A stretch of 38,508 nt of DNA from Apostichopus parvimensis (Eukaryota; Echinodermata; Holothuroidea; Aspidochirotida; Stichopodidae): the NCBI GenBank assembly GCA_000934455.1, contig KN883909.1, positions 59,621 through 98,128 on the forward strand, written 5' to 3'. Both the position numbers and the translations under genes were made by a program. Positions 21,929 through 33,531 of this stretch are shown here, piece by piece. The notes under the pieces were generated by a model, which saw only the letters and a list, made by a program, of their open reading frames with translations, had not been told where the DNA came from and did no database searches. Position 1 is the stretch's first letter. Each line of letters begins with the position of its first letter.

Positions 21929-24900
21929 GTAAGAATTAAAGCAAAATATTTTGACAATTAAATTAAAATTAGCCTAAGTTACATCCCAACTTGTTTCAAC
22001 CAAAATGTATATTACTTTTAATGTTCAGTAAATTTTTGGACGGTTCATATGATAGATAAGATAAATATCTTTCATTTTAATACATATGACTGAAGATGAT
22101 TTGGAAGTTTTGGATTAGCTTTCACAAATTTTTCCGTTTTGCAACATCCATGTTTCGTATGACATTGTGCACAGCACATCACAACAATAATACGTCATAC
22201 AGGCCGAGTAAAAAAATTAAACATGTGTTGACTACTCAAAATAAAATAAAAATATTGTGATTTGAGTGTGTGGAAAAAGTTTGGAATTTTGCCTTTAGTT
22301 AACTTCAGTAAAATCGACACATGTATGCAGTAGTTCTGAGGTGACTTCAAATGATGTAAACTCAGGCTTGAAATAGCATTCTTAGACTGTTTGCAATATC
22401 ATCATAAAAAATCAAGAAGTTGGCCAAAAGAGAATGCAGATGCAAATTAAAAACTTTTTTTTTCCCCCTTACATAACAATAAGTCATTTCATTTTCTTAT
22501 TCCAGGTACCTTAAATATAATAAAACAAACAGTTGCAATTCTACGGGAGAGTGCTATGGATAATTTCTTGAGGTATCATATTTGTAGTTCTACTCAAGCT
22601 CAGCTTCTCTTACAAGTAAACTATTGGCTCTTTGTTGCATGTATAGTTCTCATTGAAATGGATATTTCTGTACAATCACACCCAGTGCAATATACTGTAT
22701 GCAATAGACAGAAGAGGCAAGTATTAAGCTCCCAAGTTCAAGTATATGGTGCCCGAATGTGTTAATCTGTCTCCTTTAAATCATAGACATGGGTAGTTAC
22801 TGTATTCAGGTACCAGAACTACATGGGATGTCATAGCATTTACTGTTTTTCATGGTGGCTTATGTAAACCAAACATAATTTAGTGTCATTGCGCAATCGA
22901 TCTGACCCCCATTCTCAGTTACTGCCCCCATATGCTACCACTGTAGCAATGCACTTTAAGACGATACCAGGTGGCTGCGGTTCCCTGCTCTTGCCTAATG
23001 TGATATATATCTCGATTCCTTGAAAGACCAATAAGTTTCCACATGTTAGCCAATCTCAGTCAGGAAGTTTAAATTACTCATTTCAAGATAGAGTGAAGAT
23101 ATAAAAAAGTAACTCAAATTTACAGGACTACTATACTGTACCAAGATGAATTATTACTTAAAGTGAATTAACTGCTTCTCTTTATTTGTCAATACCATGG
23201 AAATCTATTTTATTATTCCTACAGGACTTAGTTATTAGTTATATCAGCTGGTCAAATAATAATTAGTTAAGTTGACCTCTCCCCATGTGTTTAGTTGACT
23301 TCTCTCTAGTTGGCCTCTTTCCAGTGTTATTTCCAATTGTTGCTATCTCTAAATATCCCAAGTGCCCTGTGTGAAAGGAAATCCAATCATACCGTACGCA
23401 TCTCATTTCAGATTGCCTAGGAATTTATACTGTACGCCCCACTGACCCTTGCAGCCGATTTAATTCTTAAAAGAACAATGTAATACTGACTAGTCTGTAT
23501 TGGAGATCTGAACTGCAAAAGCTTGAAAAGAAAAGCCACAGGGAGGGTAATATATACACTCTTTGTCTAGTTCAACAAAACTGATTCAAAACAAAACTGA
23601 CCTCAGACTCTCTTGAATAACAAGAAATCGAACAATCAATGAAGTCCGTTTATGCACCATTACCAGCATAGACAAAACTGAGGAGAACCAGTAGTCAAAG
23701 ATTGTTACTAGTAGGAGTAAACAGTTTGGAATACTGGCATGATAATAATCCTCCTGTGTTATTCTTCAGTAGGTAGATTATGGAGTGGGGCTAGTTTTTT
23801 TTTATGAATAAAGACATTTGGGTAAAAAAAAAGCACATCAGTTCTGAGATACATGTACTGTATGTTCACTTTCGAACCCAAAATTGTTTTCATAATGTCA
23901 GAGGCATTATTTTGTCAGGTTAGTTTATGCTTTTTCTTTTCAATATTTATCATCAAATTTGCAATGTCAGAAATTCCAGGTTTTGCAAGGCCACAAATTT
24001 CTAGGCCTGTAATATATGATATAAACTGTATACGGAAAAGACTAATTGGCTGAGCACTGAATTGCAGTTTTAGATATTATCAATATCATGGAATTTGAAA
24101 ATTGCAAGTACTGAAAAAAAAAAAAAAAAAAAAGACTTAAAAGGTCATCGGTATTGGCCGTAACTATGCTAGAAAGTCAAATAATCATCAATCATATACA
24201 CTTCAAATTCAACAAGCACTTTACTGTCACTCTGATAATATTTATTTTCATTTTTCTTCAACTTTATACTCCTCAATCTCTGAAAATACTCCCCACTAGT
24301 ACAGTATTGACGATGCATACAAGTACAGTAGTAGCTATGCACACGAGAAAGTACTCTTGAAGAAAAAAACTTCTAGCCTGCCAAAGTTTGGGGCCAAACA
24401 ATGATGATGTTTAATTTAACGGTGTTAGCCACCAGTTTAGACTGCTCCCAATACTCACTCACCCGATATATAATCAATATTTTCATTGTAAGATGTTGAA
24501 AGCCGTAATGAGTGTATCCAGGGTAGTCACAGAAAGATATACCAGCTCCACGGTTCTTTTAGCAGTCAATTGCAAAATAGACGGGCGGATTCAAAAATAA
24601 CAGTTAAACAACGTGGCCGAGATTTTATGAAAAGTTATTATTTAGGTCGATAATTGTTGGCAAAGTAACGAGGCAACTGGAGGTCAGCTTTAGAAACTGT
24701 TATGGACTTTAAGTAACTGAGAGCTATTGTAGTATAATTTGTAAGGGTAAAGAATTGTAATTGTAAAATGAAACAGCAAAATGTTAAGAAAAGAGTGGAA
24801 ACATTTTGAAGACAAGGACAAGTAGAAAATAGCCCTGTTCCACTTTTCTTGTGGTTGTAAAGTACCCTTACTGTACTGTATGTATAAGGAATTCTCTCAG

Positions 24901-27900
24901 TAGCCTGTTTTGCGAATAATAGCAGGAATCCATCTATATTCACAGACATGTTTGAACACAGAAAATTCAGCAAGATTTTCCAATCCTGACCACATTCTGC
25001 CATGTTTTTTTCAAAGGAATATATTCTGGTTTCTGACGTTAATTGCTTAACAAAAATTATCCGAAATTTCAAACCCGATCCTCTCAGCATTTTGTCTGAT
25101 AAATAAGTGAATTTTTCAATATTGGTGATATTTTGTCAAAGTATGTACGGCAACAGCAGATCTTGGAACAATATTAAGGGAATGCAGTTGAAAATAGCTT
25201 TGGTTTCATTTTTAACATTTTATCAATTTATTCGCAGAGAAAAAAAATGATATTTCAACCCAAAAATTGCGTTTGAATGATTACATAAGACTAAAAACAT
25301 TGCCAGCATCCCCATTTATCACATTTCAATCATAAATCAACAAGAAAATCAAAATTTTAGGGATCTGCACCGTTTTTAAAAATAACATTAAAACGTGACG
25401 ATGAAAAGGATTTAGCCAGTCAAAATACATAGGTTACATTTTCAATCATCCATATCTTGAGTTCTAAGTTGCAAATGATTGAGATGACATTGTTCCTTTG
25501 TCTGCCACTGGAATATCCCTTTTACGAGAAGAACGTGAGCTTTTACCAGACTTCCTAGGGAATAGTCAAAAGCTTAGCTGAAAAAACAGATGAAATCCAA
25601 GCACTCTCCTGGGACAAGAACGTTCTCACAACAGAGTTTCAACCAATTCAGGTTGGGCATATTGCCAAAGGGAATCTGCATAAATTGATAGTTTCACTAA
25701 TGTCTATATATATAGATCAAAAGGATAATTTCGTGGCAATGCAGGAGGACTTCACAATATTGTTCAAGTCATTGAAATATTCCCTTTCATACAGTATGTG
25801 TGTGTGTAGAAGTTCAGTATGTTGTCCATACACCCAGTTGGGACAATTTTTTTCTATACCGTAGTGTCATGTCCCGCTTCAGAGCACTCGTGTTGTAAGT
25901 ACGAGCAGTATGAATATCCTGTTTCTATCAGATCAAGGTTATAGGAACTGTTTGTACTGTCAATACCAGTGCTTTGAGAGCATGACATAGGAGTACAGTT
26001 TATAGAGGTATTAGCATTAGGAAATTGTCCAAACTGGCTGATCCATGAAAGATGGTTTATGAATATTCATGTCGTCTTGATGATTTCACATTCAGAATCA
26101 AAGCATTCACAGTTATGTGTATCTTTCTTTGTCTCTATCAGGCCTGAGTGCACTCGAGAGGCAGCCGGATATTTTCCTAGAATGTAGACAGAAGTTTGTG
26201 GAGACGTTCAGGTACAGCTGCTGTTTCTGGACTTGTGCACAGGTAATAATATGCAGTTTACTCAGCTACAGTAAGTGTCATTTCCCAGGTCAGCTTTTGT
26301 GGTACCTGGTAAATTTGGCAAGTGCAATTTCTGTACTAACGATTTGTTAAGATCAATTTGTATTAAATTGGTAGCTGTTAAGGTGAAAAGCATTCTGAGT
26401 TATAAAAAAAATTGCTTTGCTCATGTAATTTTCCAGCTTTTTACCCGATTATTTATGGCTTCAAGGATTTATAACTTACATAAATTGCTATTTCTACTCT
26501 TAAGTTAGCAGCGAGTAATTTTTAAAGTTTTTGGCAAGGTCAAATTTTCCAGTACAATTGCAATTCTGCCGAATTTTTGAGTGACATTATTGTTATCTTT
26601 GCATTCTAACAGTTAATACAAATGATAATAATTCTGTGTCTGAATTTTTTTTTTGTGACCTGATTTCATGTAATTTAATTTTACTACTTGGTTTCAGCTT
26701 GTTAACTTTCTAGTACTACCAACTCATCTAAGAGTGGCCTACATAGCAACAGTGAACTACCTTTGGACCACCATACTAGCAATTATGAAGAGAGTTGTGA
26801 GTATATTAATTTCTGTATTTTCGTGCTGAGGCAGGAAATTTGCATCATTGAGATTAATCACTGAAATCCATATTGTTTAGTACAATTCACACGTAACACT
26901 AACATGGTCTCAGCCTTTTGGTTACAATCAACCATTTCAAAGGTCTGTCACTTCCTTGCCTGATGTTGATATAATAATGCATTAAGTAACAATATGAGTT
27001 TAATTTGCCCCATAGATGAGACTTCCATGATGAAATGCTTGAAAAGCCCATTGTCAATGTTTTATGATTTTTCATGTTAGAATCAATTTAAATTATATTT
27101 TAGAAAAGTATCAAGGTCTGCTGTTTGATGTACACGTCACTTAAATTGAGGAATCAATTAAAACCCTGAATCTTGCTAAATTAAGTAGACCCCATCCCCT
27201 ACACGCCCCACCCATCCGTAACCCCACCTCCCCTACTACCGATGTTTTAAACATAGCATGCTATATGATTTATCCAATTAGGAAGTGAAGTGTGAACAAG
27301 ACGTTCCCCGAGAAGTGTCATTTGACAAGCGGGATGACAGATTAAAGGTTTCCTCTATTGGTGGTTGGGTGTCAGATTTGTAGTATTTACTTCGCTCCTC
27401 GCTTACCTGTCTCCTCACAACCTTTTTAGAATATCTCCATACTTTTACTCATAGCAAAGTTACCTGTATTACTCGTAATAGACCTCATAAATTTGTACTC
27501 ATAATACTTGAAATGTAGTACTGTAGGCTAATGCAAGATAAGATACTCATGCTTGTACTCATAGCTGTATTCACACCAAGGGAAATTACATGTCTTTTTA
27601 TGATTCATTCTTTTGTACTCGTATTACAAGCCTGTTTGGTTGTGGGTACATAACATTGTTGGTACTTTCAGTGCATGTTTAGTGGTAACAAATTTAAGCG
27701 AAACTATTACTCACCAGTTCGTCTAGCACAGCAAAATAACTCCGGTCCACCGGGTCGGTCCGTTGCGAAATAATTTAATAGAAAAACAGGATCTATCCAT
27801 AATTAAAAGTTATGTTTAGATCCTTCACAAAATACGAAAAGTTAAATATAATGAAATGAAGGAATGCGGTTCCAATAAAATATATCTCTAGCGGTCGGAT

Positions 27901-30900
27901 AGGAACGTTTCTCAAGTTGATAAGAATTATCCGATCGAAAGTAAATATAAGGCGATTAATATAGGCGATTAACTTCGTTGGTAGCTCGTCGTGTTGAGCG
28001 GTCGAAGTCGAAAGTCGAAGTGGTGTAAGTTCAAACTAGCGATACCACCAGGGTAATTGAGGGCGCTAACAATTGACGGAAAGAGTAGCGGTGTCAAATT
28101 ATGCCGCTACACATGTACTGTGGGTGATAGCTGCATGGTAGCATACTGTACATATAGTATCAGTTGGTGCATTAATACAAGAACTTGTTCCATGTCTTAA
28201 CGGTACAGTAAATTAGGGATGATGTAAGAATAACCATAGCATGATACATTCGACTGACTGGACTTAAGGTGTTGGCCATTTTATTCAACATAGTGACGGG
28301 CAGAACTAACATTTAAAGAAAATAATCACTAATACAGTTCAAACACTTCATGTACGCTTTACTGTAAGTTAGAAATACTGTGATCCACTTTGGTGGCTGG
28401 AAATTTAAATCCCTATTGTTTTATGTGGTAATGGAATTTTATACTCATTATGTAAATTTAAGTGCAGGAACCCTAACATATTTTCTGTGGAGGTCAAGGT
28501 CACTTGGGATCCCCCCCCCCTCCCCCTGGAGGAAGGCTCAACCTTAAGTGACATATTGATTTATTCATGAAAACCAGTGGTCAGAAAAATAGCTTGTGAG
28601 GAAACTTGTACAAGTTTGTAATGTCCATCTAAAAGAGTGCAAGAAACTTGCATGGTCTCTTGGGATAAACAAAATGGAAACCGAAAGTCAGACTTTTGTC
28701 CAGTGTTAGCAATATAACGTTGACAAATGACAATAAGATTTGCAAGGAATCTTAGGTTGGTTGTTACTTCAGGTTTATTTACAAAATTGCAATACAGTAA
28801 TTGTGGATTTGCTCAATTTGAAATGCATACAAACTTAACAATTAGGTCACTTGGGAAGAACGATTGATATAAAATCTCCTGTATATAATTATGACTGTGC
28901 TCCTAGGGTGGTACAATCCCATATATATCTCACAGCCACTTGGCTTTTTATTTTAGACCTACTGTACATATGTGCATCTATAAATATGTACTTGGAAGTT
29001 GGATATCATCTAATTGTTTGGTTAGTAAACAAATTTATCAGTATATTGATAAGAGAGCAGTTGGTAAATCTTGATAAGGGATGTTGGGAATTTTCCATAT
29101 ATAAACTGTTGTAACTTTATGCTTTACTATATTACTGTTGACATGAACAAAGCGGTGCCAAATTTAAAGTGCACTCGGAAAAGTTTTATTGCTGTCACCT
29201 TTGAACTATGTGGTTTGAATAAATTTAACACTTGATCGTTTACACCAGTGTTGAGCTTAAAAGCTGAAACATCTAAAAGCGAATGTGTGAGGTATATGTT
29301 TTACATACAGAAGGCTGTGGGATTACAATGTTCATATCTGTCAAATATTCCATCTTCCCTAAATTGAACCATATATCCGGACTTTAGTGAAATGGTGGAG
29401 GAGAATCTGGGTTATATGAATTCGCAGGGTTACTTGGGAAAATGTCAGAATGACATAGAGGGAGGGGGTGGGGTGGGGAGGGAAGGGGATTATGTAGGAA
29501 GTGGCAGTGTTAGGGTTAGAATGAAGTATGAGGGGGAGGGGAATTATGCAGGAAGTCAAAGGGTTACTTGGGCAAAGATTGGATACTGGAAGGGAAGGAT
29601 GAACGTTGTATAGGAAGTGGGAGAGTTACTAGGGCTTGCAAGGGTCGGAATGAAGCAGGAGAAGGGGTAGTGGGGGGGGGGGATGGAGGAAGCAAGCAGA
29701 CTGTTTTTGCTGGCATTCGTTGGTAGATTCTAAATCATTTTTATAACCATGCATCATAATGGTCAATGCTGAGCAAACTGTATACTATTATAGACTGAAC
29801 AAATGATACATTGAAATGGAAGAGGTTTATAGTCATCATGTTGACCCGCAAGCAGTCAGTGGGTCATCGTGGGAGCAGTGCTAAAGTGTTGCCGTCACAA
29901 CTTATAAACTATAGGTACTGTAGATGTGAAAGTGCAATAGTATGTTATAGTTAAGACAGGTAAGTGTTGTCACTTGTAAATACCTAAACCATGCAGGGAG
30001 TATTGGAGTACAGTACTCATCATTGAAATTAGTACAGTGACTGTATAATCTATGGTTGTGTATAGGCCTACATAGTGAATATTATACAAGGTGAAAGTAG
30101 ATAACTTGAACAGCTGGTTGTTGTCAGTGACATGCTGGTTATATTATTCAATATCATACATGTGGATACAGGCTCGCTTCAAAGTGTGCTTTATTTAAAT
30201 CGGGCAAACCGAATCTACGGAAACTGATATGTTTGTGAAAGTGGACAAATCTGTGTGTGTTTTTGTTTCCTGTGGTGGTCAAAGGTCATCTGAAGTTTAC
30301 GGAAGAAGAAAAGTATCAAACCATATATTACGAAAAAACAGTAGGAAACTCCAAAAGATATTTGTGGATGATATTGGTGTGCATTTGGACGTGATTGCGA
30401 AAACCTTGAAAAATGTTTCAGACATCAAACTTTTGGTGTTACATTAAATATTTTTAAGTGAATTCCAGCTAGGAATCAGTACGTCAATTTGCTTTCTGAT
30501 TACATTGTCTGGGACTCTGGGTGTAGATTTCCGTTTGTGACTGATGGACTTTGTCATCAATGTAAGTTGCATACTGAAGGATTATTGCCTGAGTCTGAAA
30601 ATATGTTAAAAAAGACCTATTTACCGATCTCACACACACACACACAGTACCTGTCTGCTTAAATAATTTCCTTCCATATTCCATACTTCCTCATCTCCAA
30701 CACTAGATACGTACGTTTGCAAGACATTTGCAAGTTGGCACTCTCCTAACAGACATGTATGCAACAGGAAGGCACTAACCTATAGGAACTGCACATGTTT
30801 ACATCCTTATACATCCTCAAATACCAGCGCATGCATGTTACTGCACTTGTTGTCAGGCACACCATATACAGTATAGTGCACTGGACTAGCTTGCCATTTA

Positions 30901-33531
30901 ATTTACTGGATCCGAAATTCAATCTGAAATGTAGGTCTACATGGGTTGGGGATTTTGAAAATGAACTGAGCAAAACTAAAAACGCTGCCTTAGACGATTC
31001 CACTACTTCTGCAAGTTAGGTCCTAACGTTTAGGCTTAATTAGGCCTAGCTACAGTAGGCCTCGGCCCCTACACTGTACAGTACAAACTTCTGGCTTCAT
31101 GCCTTCCTATCATACTCACGTCCATGTTTCGTCAAGTTGCCTTGAGACCCTCGACATGCCTGGGCTCAAACACGATACGTAAAGCAATTAGATTTATATA
31201 TCTGCCAAAATTAGTCATGTCAGGTTACGGGTAACAGCTAAATGCTTGACTTGTATCGACAGTATGTCGTGAATGACGTGTGATTTCTACATATGTTTCT
31301 ACATGTACTTCTCATACATTTCTAGGTGGTTAGTGCCATTTAATAACATACATGTCTAATCGCTACTACGCTTGCCAAAATCGTATGAACTGTGTCTCGT
31401 ATGAACTGTGTCTCCATGGAATTTGGCTAAATATTCATGTATTTCAAAGGCTTTTGCAGGGATTATAGGTAGCCTATCGTAGATGGATATTGAAAGACAA
31501 GCACATACTCTATAGCCTGTCACATGGTACGGTAATACTGTACCGATAAATATTTCTTTTTTTTTTACTTACGGAATATTATAAAGTTATTCCAAGATTG
31601 CCAGATATGCTAAAATGATCACAATTCTTTAAAACATTACAGCACACTTTCTGGAACAATTATATCCATGATATTTTTTCACCTGTTTCAAATGTTGAAT
31701 TTTGGTACCAAAGAGAGCAATTCTTACTTCCTTTTGCCTCTCTTTACAGACTTTCCTTTAAGACAGCAATTTGAAATTGGTCAGCAATTTTTGCCAAAAC
31801 CTAACAATTGACTAAATACTCAAAATGAGGTTGTCATTGATCAAACCAAAACAATGTCCTGGGTTTTTCCACCAAGTGATGGTTAATGAGTAAGCAATTA
31901 AAGAACTTAATTCAGTTCTCATAATTTCGTAGTCCCGGTGCTTTTCATATTGGCATATATATAGCAAACACTGTAGTTAAAAACTGTGCAGGAGCATTTC
32001 AAAAGTTTGGACTATCGCTCCTCTATCTGAAGATCAATGTTGGCTCGTCGTCAAGCTAATGAGATCTACTGATATGAGATTTTTAGTATAAGACTGTAAC
32101 AAAAAAAGATTGATTAAAATCAACTCAAAAAGCTGGTGTAAGCAGCCATTGTATAGTAGCTATATATGCAGCTCAGTTATGCTTCACAGCGCTGTAGTTT
32201 TAACACATGTCACATAAATGCTTACAGCTGTGTGGGTTTTTCTGAATTACCTGTTAGAAGTGTGCCACAAATACATCTGTTTGTACCGTTTATAAATTCA
32301 CAGTTCAATGCACCAATTCAGTGACTTCACTTATCCCGGAGAGTTCTTTCTGCTATGACTGATCGATTGTGTGTTGATCGACACCTCGATAGTCTTTGTT
32401 TTGTAGTAAAGGCTCACATCTATTGATAAACAGTTTGAAAATGGCTGGATTTTGGTGTTACATTTGGAACTTATGCTATCGATTTTTATTCAACTGCAAA
32501 TGATATTGCGGCCTACCGTAGCTCGCAGTCTGTGAAGACACAATATGATCTTAAATTATTTTACTGCATTCCATAAATATCGCGCCAGGCGATCAAATTG
32601 GGAATTACCATTCAAAACAAACTACAGGGTACATTGTGATTTGATTGTTTTTTTTCTAAGTCATATTAAAGCCTTTGATATGTATATATATATTCGCAAC
32701 TTCCTGCTTGCAGGAGGATCTAAAATACATACATACAAATACATATATACTCCCCCATTTAAATAGCTGTCCTGTAAGGTATATATACTGTGGTAACCAA
32801 CTAACCATGCACAGTATATTAGTCTGCTTCAGTACAGTAGTTGCAGTGAATTGAGTTTATATTCCTATTCATTTGTGGGATGCAAATTAAAATGGTAAAT
32901 CCTGAAAAGGTGATGAAATTTCACTTGATGTATCATAGTATATATATTACAATATTACAATTGTTGGACCACTTAATATTCAAATTTGGGCATATTTCTA
33001 CTTTGAGATGCATACCCCAAAATAAATTATTAATAATAAAGAAGTTTAAATCAACTTTTGCAATGAAATGAAAGGTATCACATGTGCAAATGTTTATTGT
33101 TTTACTTATAATCAAGTACAAGTATTGCCATGTCATTGCTGTAAGAATAAAGCACTCGATTCCTAAATGTTATGGTTCATGTTGCCCCAAAAGACAGAAT
33201 CCATTTTAATGGGAGATGTACAGTATAGTTTACATTGCAACTTCCTAGCATACTTACAATCTGCCAGTGAATTCTCCATCTGAGCAGATCAACAGAGCTA
33301 TATAATGTTTCATGCATCTCCAAAATGTGGATTTATTTCTAGGGGAGGAAATGTCACTCACTGAGTGATTTAATTGGTTAATGATACAGCTTGCTGTCTG
33401 ACTCATTATTGTGCTGTTGGGTTTTTCTTTTTTTCCAGGAGGTTCCAGAGAAAGCCAAGCCTCTCCTCGCTCTGCAAGCAAAGTCCGACGGAAATGAAGG
33501 GAAGACATTGCCATTGGAAGAGAAAAAGTGA
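21598..33531 (+). CDS. MPV17L: MPV17-like protein (Mpv17/PMP22 family), four coding exons
   Basis: Exons 21598-21928, 26142-26242, 26698-26796 and 33439-33531 total 624 nt, 207 residues plus stop, with in-frame junctions. Human MPV17L is 196 residues. Family signatures: a basic cluster RRRP at 18-21; a hydrophobic segment at 22-43; GPVGHLWYTWLD at 67-78; KLLLDQ at 92-97, then SAYVVAFYVG; DIFLECRQKF in exon 2; LVNFLVLPTHLRVAYIATVNYLW in exon 3. The family are small proteins with about four membrane passes in peroxisomal or mitochondrial inner membranes. MPV17L is linked to reactive-oxygen metabolism, and its transport activity is not settled. The usual WP before the Q in this family is WT here. 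The start context is CTAAATGG. The tail (exon 4) is Lys/Glu-rich and not conserved. MPV17 or MPV17L2 are less likely because exon 2 and YVG match MPV17L best. Confidence 0.9.
22506..22615 (+). CDS. MPV17L: candidate alternative exon 2 of the MPV17L-like gene
   Basis: The acceptor TTATTCCAG|GTACC has the same phase as exon 2, and the first codon is completed to Gly as there. The 37 residues contain FLRYHICSSTQAQ, which lines up with TFRYSCCFWTCAQ of exon 2. The donor ACAA|GTAAAC gives a phase 0 end suited to exon 3. Joining it to exon 2 would shift the frame to an immediate stop, so the two would be mutually exclusive. If the donor is not used, the frame stays open to TAA at 22763-22765 and adds a hydrophobic stretch (YWLFVACIVLI). 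Coding status is unproven. Confidence 0.4.
24135..24412. mobile_element. MITE-like inverted-repeat element, copy 2
   Basis: The left arm ACTTAAAAGGTCATCGGTAT-TGGCC (about 24135-24159) and right arm TTTGGGGCCAAACAATGATGAT (about 24387-24408) are imperfect inverses and match the arms at 2488-2660. The element directly follows a poly-A run and lies in MPV17L-like intron 1. No coding capacity was seen. Confidence 0.55.
26142..26242 (+). CDS. MPV17L: MPV17L-like coding exon 2
   Basis: This exon encodes residues 111-144, with acceptor CTATCAG|GCCTGA and donor GCACAG|GTAATA, phase 1 to 0. GLSALERQPDIFLECRQKF matches GMSILQGKDDIFLDLKQKF of vertebrate MPV17L. The following FWTCAQ occupies the YWPFVQ position. 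Confidence 0.9.
26698..26796 (+). CDS. MPV17L: MPV17L-like coding exon 3
   Basis: This exon encodes residues 145-177, with acceptor TTTCAG|CTTGTT and donor AGAGTT|GTGAGT, phase 0/0. NFLVLPTHLRVAY is the family's conserved NF-x-VP-x-x-R-x-x-Y block, followed by the last membrane segment. Confidence 0.92.
27282..27383 (+). CDS. MPV17L: candidate alternative terminal exon of the MPV17L-like gene
   Basis: After acceptor CCAATTAG|GAAGTG there are 33 open codons (start EVKCEQDVPREVSFDK) in the phase required by exon 3, then TAG at 27381-27383. The charged composition resembles the hydrophilic tail encoded by the distal last exon, and both begin Glu-Val. A weak internal donor (AAAG|GTTTCC at 27347) could instead make it a 22-codon cassette, also in frame. 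The resulting protein would have 210 residues. Not confirmable without RNA. Confidence 0.4.
   Translation, partial: EVKCEQDVPREVSFDKRDDRLKVSSIGGWVSDL
27679..28111. mobile_element. 433-bp insertion with 5-bp target-site duplication
   Basis: CATGT occurs immediately before (27674-27678) and after (28112-28116) this segment. The ends are imperfect inverted repeats: the left begins TTAGTGGTAACAAATTT, and the right read inward from its end is TGTAGCGGCATAATTTG. The interior is richer in CpG than the surrounding intron, including CCACCGGGTCGGTCCG, and has no long open frame. It is probably a non-autonomous DNA transposon. A solo LTR is less likely because one end lacks the TG/CA dinucleotide. Confidence 0.6.
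29428..29700. repeat. G-rich degenerate minisatellite
   Basis: Imperfect repeats of modules such as GGGTTACTTGGG (29428 and 29560, weaker near 29624), ATGAAGTATGAG and TAGGAAGTGG, interleaved with long G runs, recur at roughly 55-75 base spacing. The plus strand is strongly purine-biased. There is no coding evidence. Confidence 0.55.
30631..30646. repeat. (CA)8 microsatellite
   Basis: Eight perfect CA dinucleotides within MPV17L-like intron 3. Confidence 0.9.
31381..31412. repeat. perfect 2x16-bp tandem repeat
   Basis: TCGTATGAACTGTGTC occurs twice head to tail within MPV17L-like intron 3. Confidence 0.9.
33439..33531 (+). CDS. MPV17L: MPV17L-like coding exon 4 (C-terminus)
   Basis: Acceptor TTTTCCAG|GAGGTT in phase 0 is followed by 30 codons (EVPEKAKPLLALQ, ending LPLEEKK) and TGA at 33529-33531. 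The acceptor has the best polypyrimidine tract in the gene. The tail is charged and not conserved with vertebrates, as is usual for this family. It ends EEKK, which is not a canonical KKXX or peroxisomal SKL signal. ATTAAA hexamers at 33761 and 33833 are possible polyadenylation signals. Confidence 0.75.
   Translation, partial: EVPEKAKPLLALQAKSDGNEGKTLPLEEKK

Larger units (their letters stand above)
21929..26141 (+). other. MPV17L-like intron 1 (4.2 kb)
   Basis: Phase 1 intron. It contains the candidate alternative exon at 22506-22615, an A-rich tract at about 24114-24133, an inverted-repeat element (24135-24412) and otherwise unrecognised AT-rich DNA. Confidence 0.8.
26797..33438 (+). other. 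MPV17L-like intron 3 (6.6 kb)
   Basis: This long intron holds a candidate alternative last exon (27282-27383), a 433-bp insertion with target-site duplication (27679-28111), a G-rich degenerate minisatellite (29428-29700) and a (CA)n tract (30631-30646). Open frames at 30229-30447 and 30795-31019 show no recognised family. Confidence 0.75.

Noticed and set aside
24638..25090. 150-residue minus-strand open frame in MPV17L-like intron 1
   Set aside because: Its composition is Leu/Phe/Ser-rich, as expected of AT-rich noncoding DNA. I recognise no domain, repeat element or splice context.
27679..28111. Solo LTR interpretation of the insertion
   Set aside because: One terminus fits TG...CA poorly, and the ends are inverted repeats, which favours a DNA transposon derivative. 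Not fully excluded.
30795..31019. Plus-strand open frame ending in an acidic, Ser/Thr-rich tail, considered as another alternative last exon of the MPV17L-like gene
   Set aside because: The nearest acceptor gives the wrong phase for exon 3, and the preceding peptide looks random.
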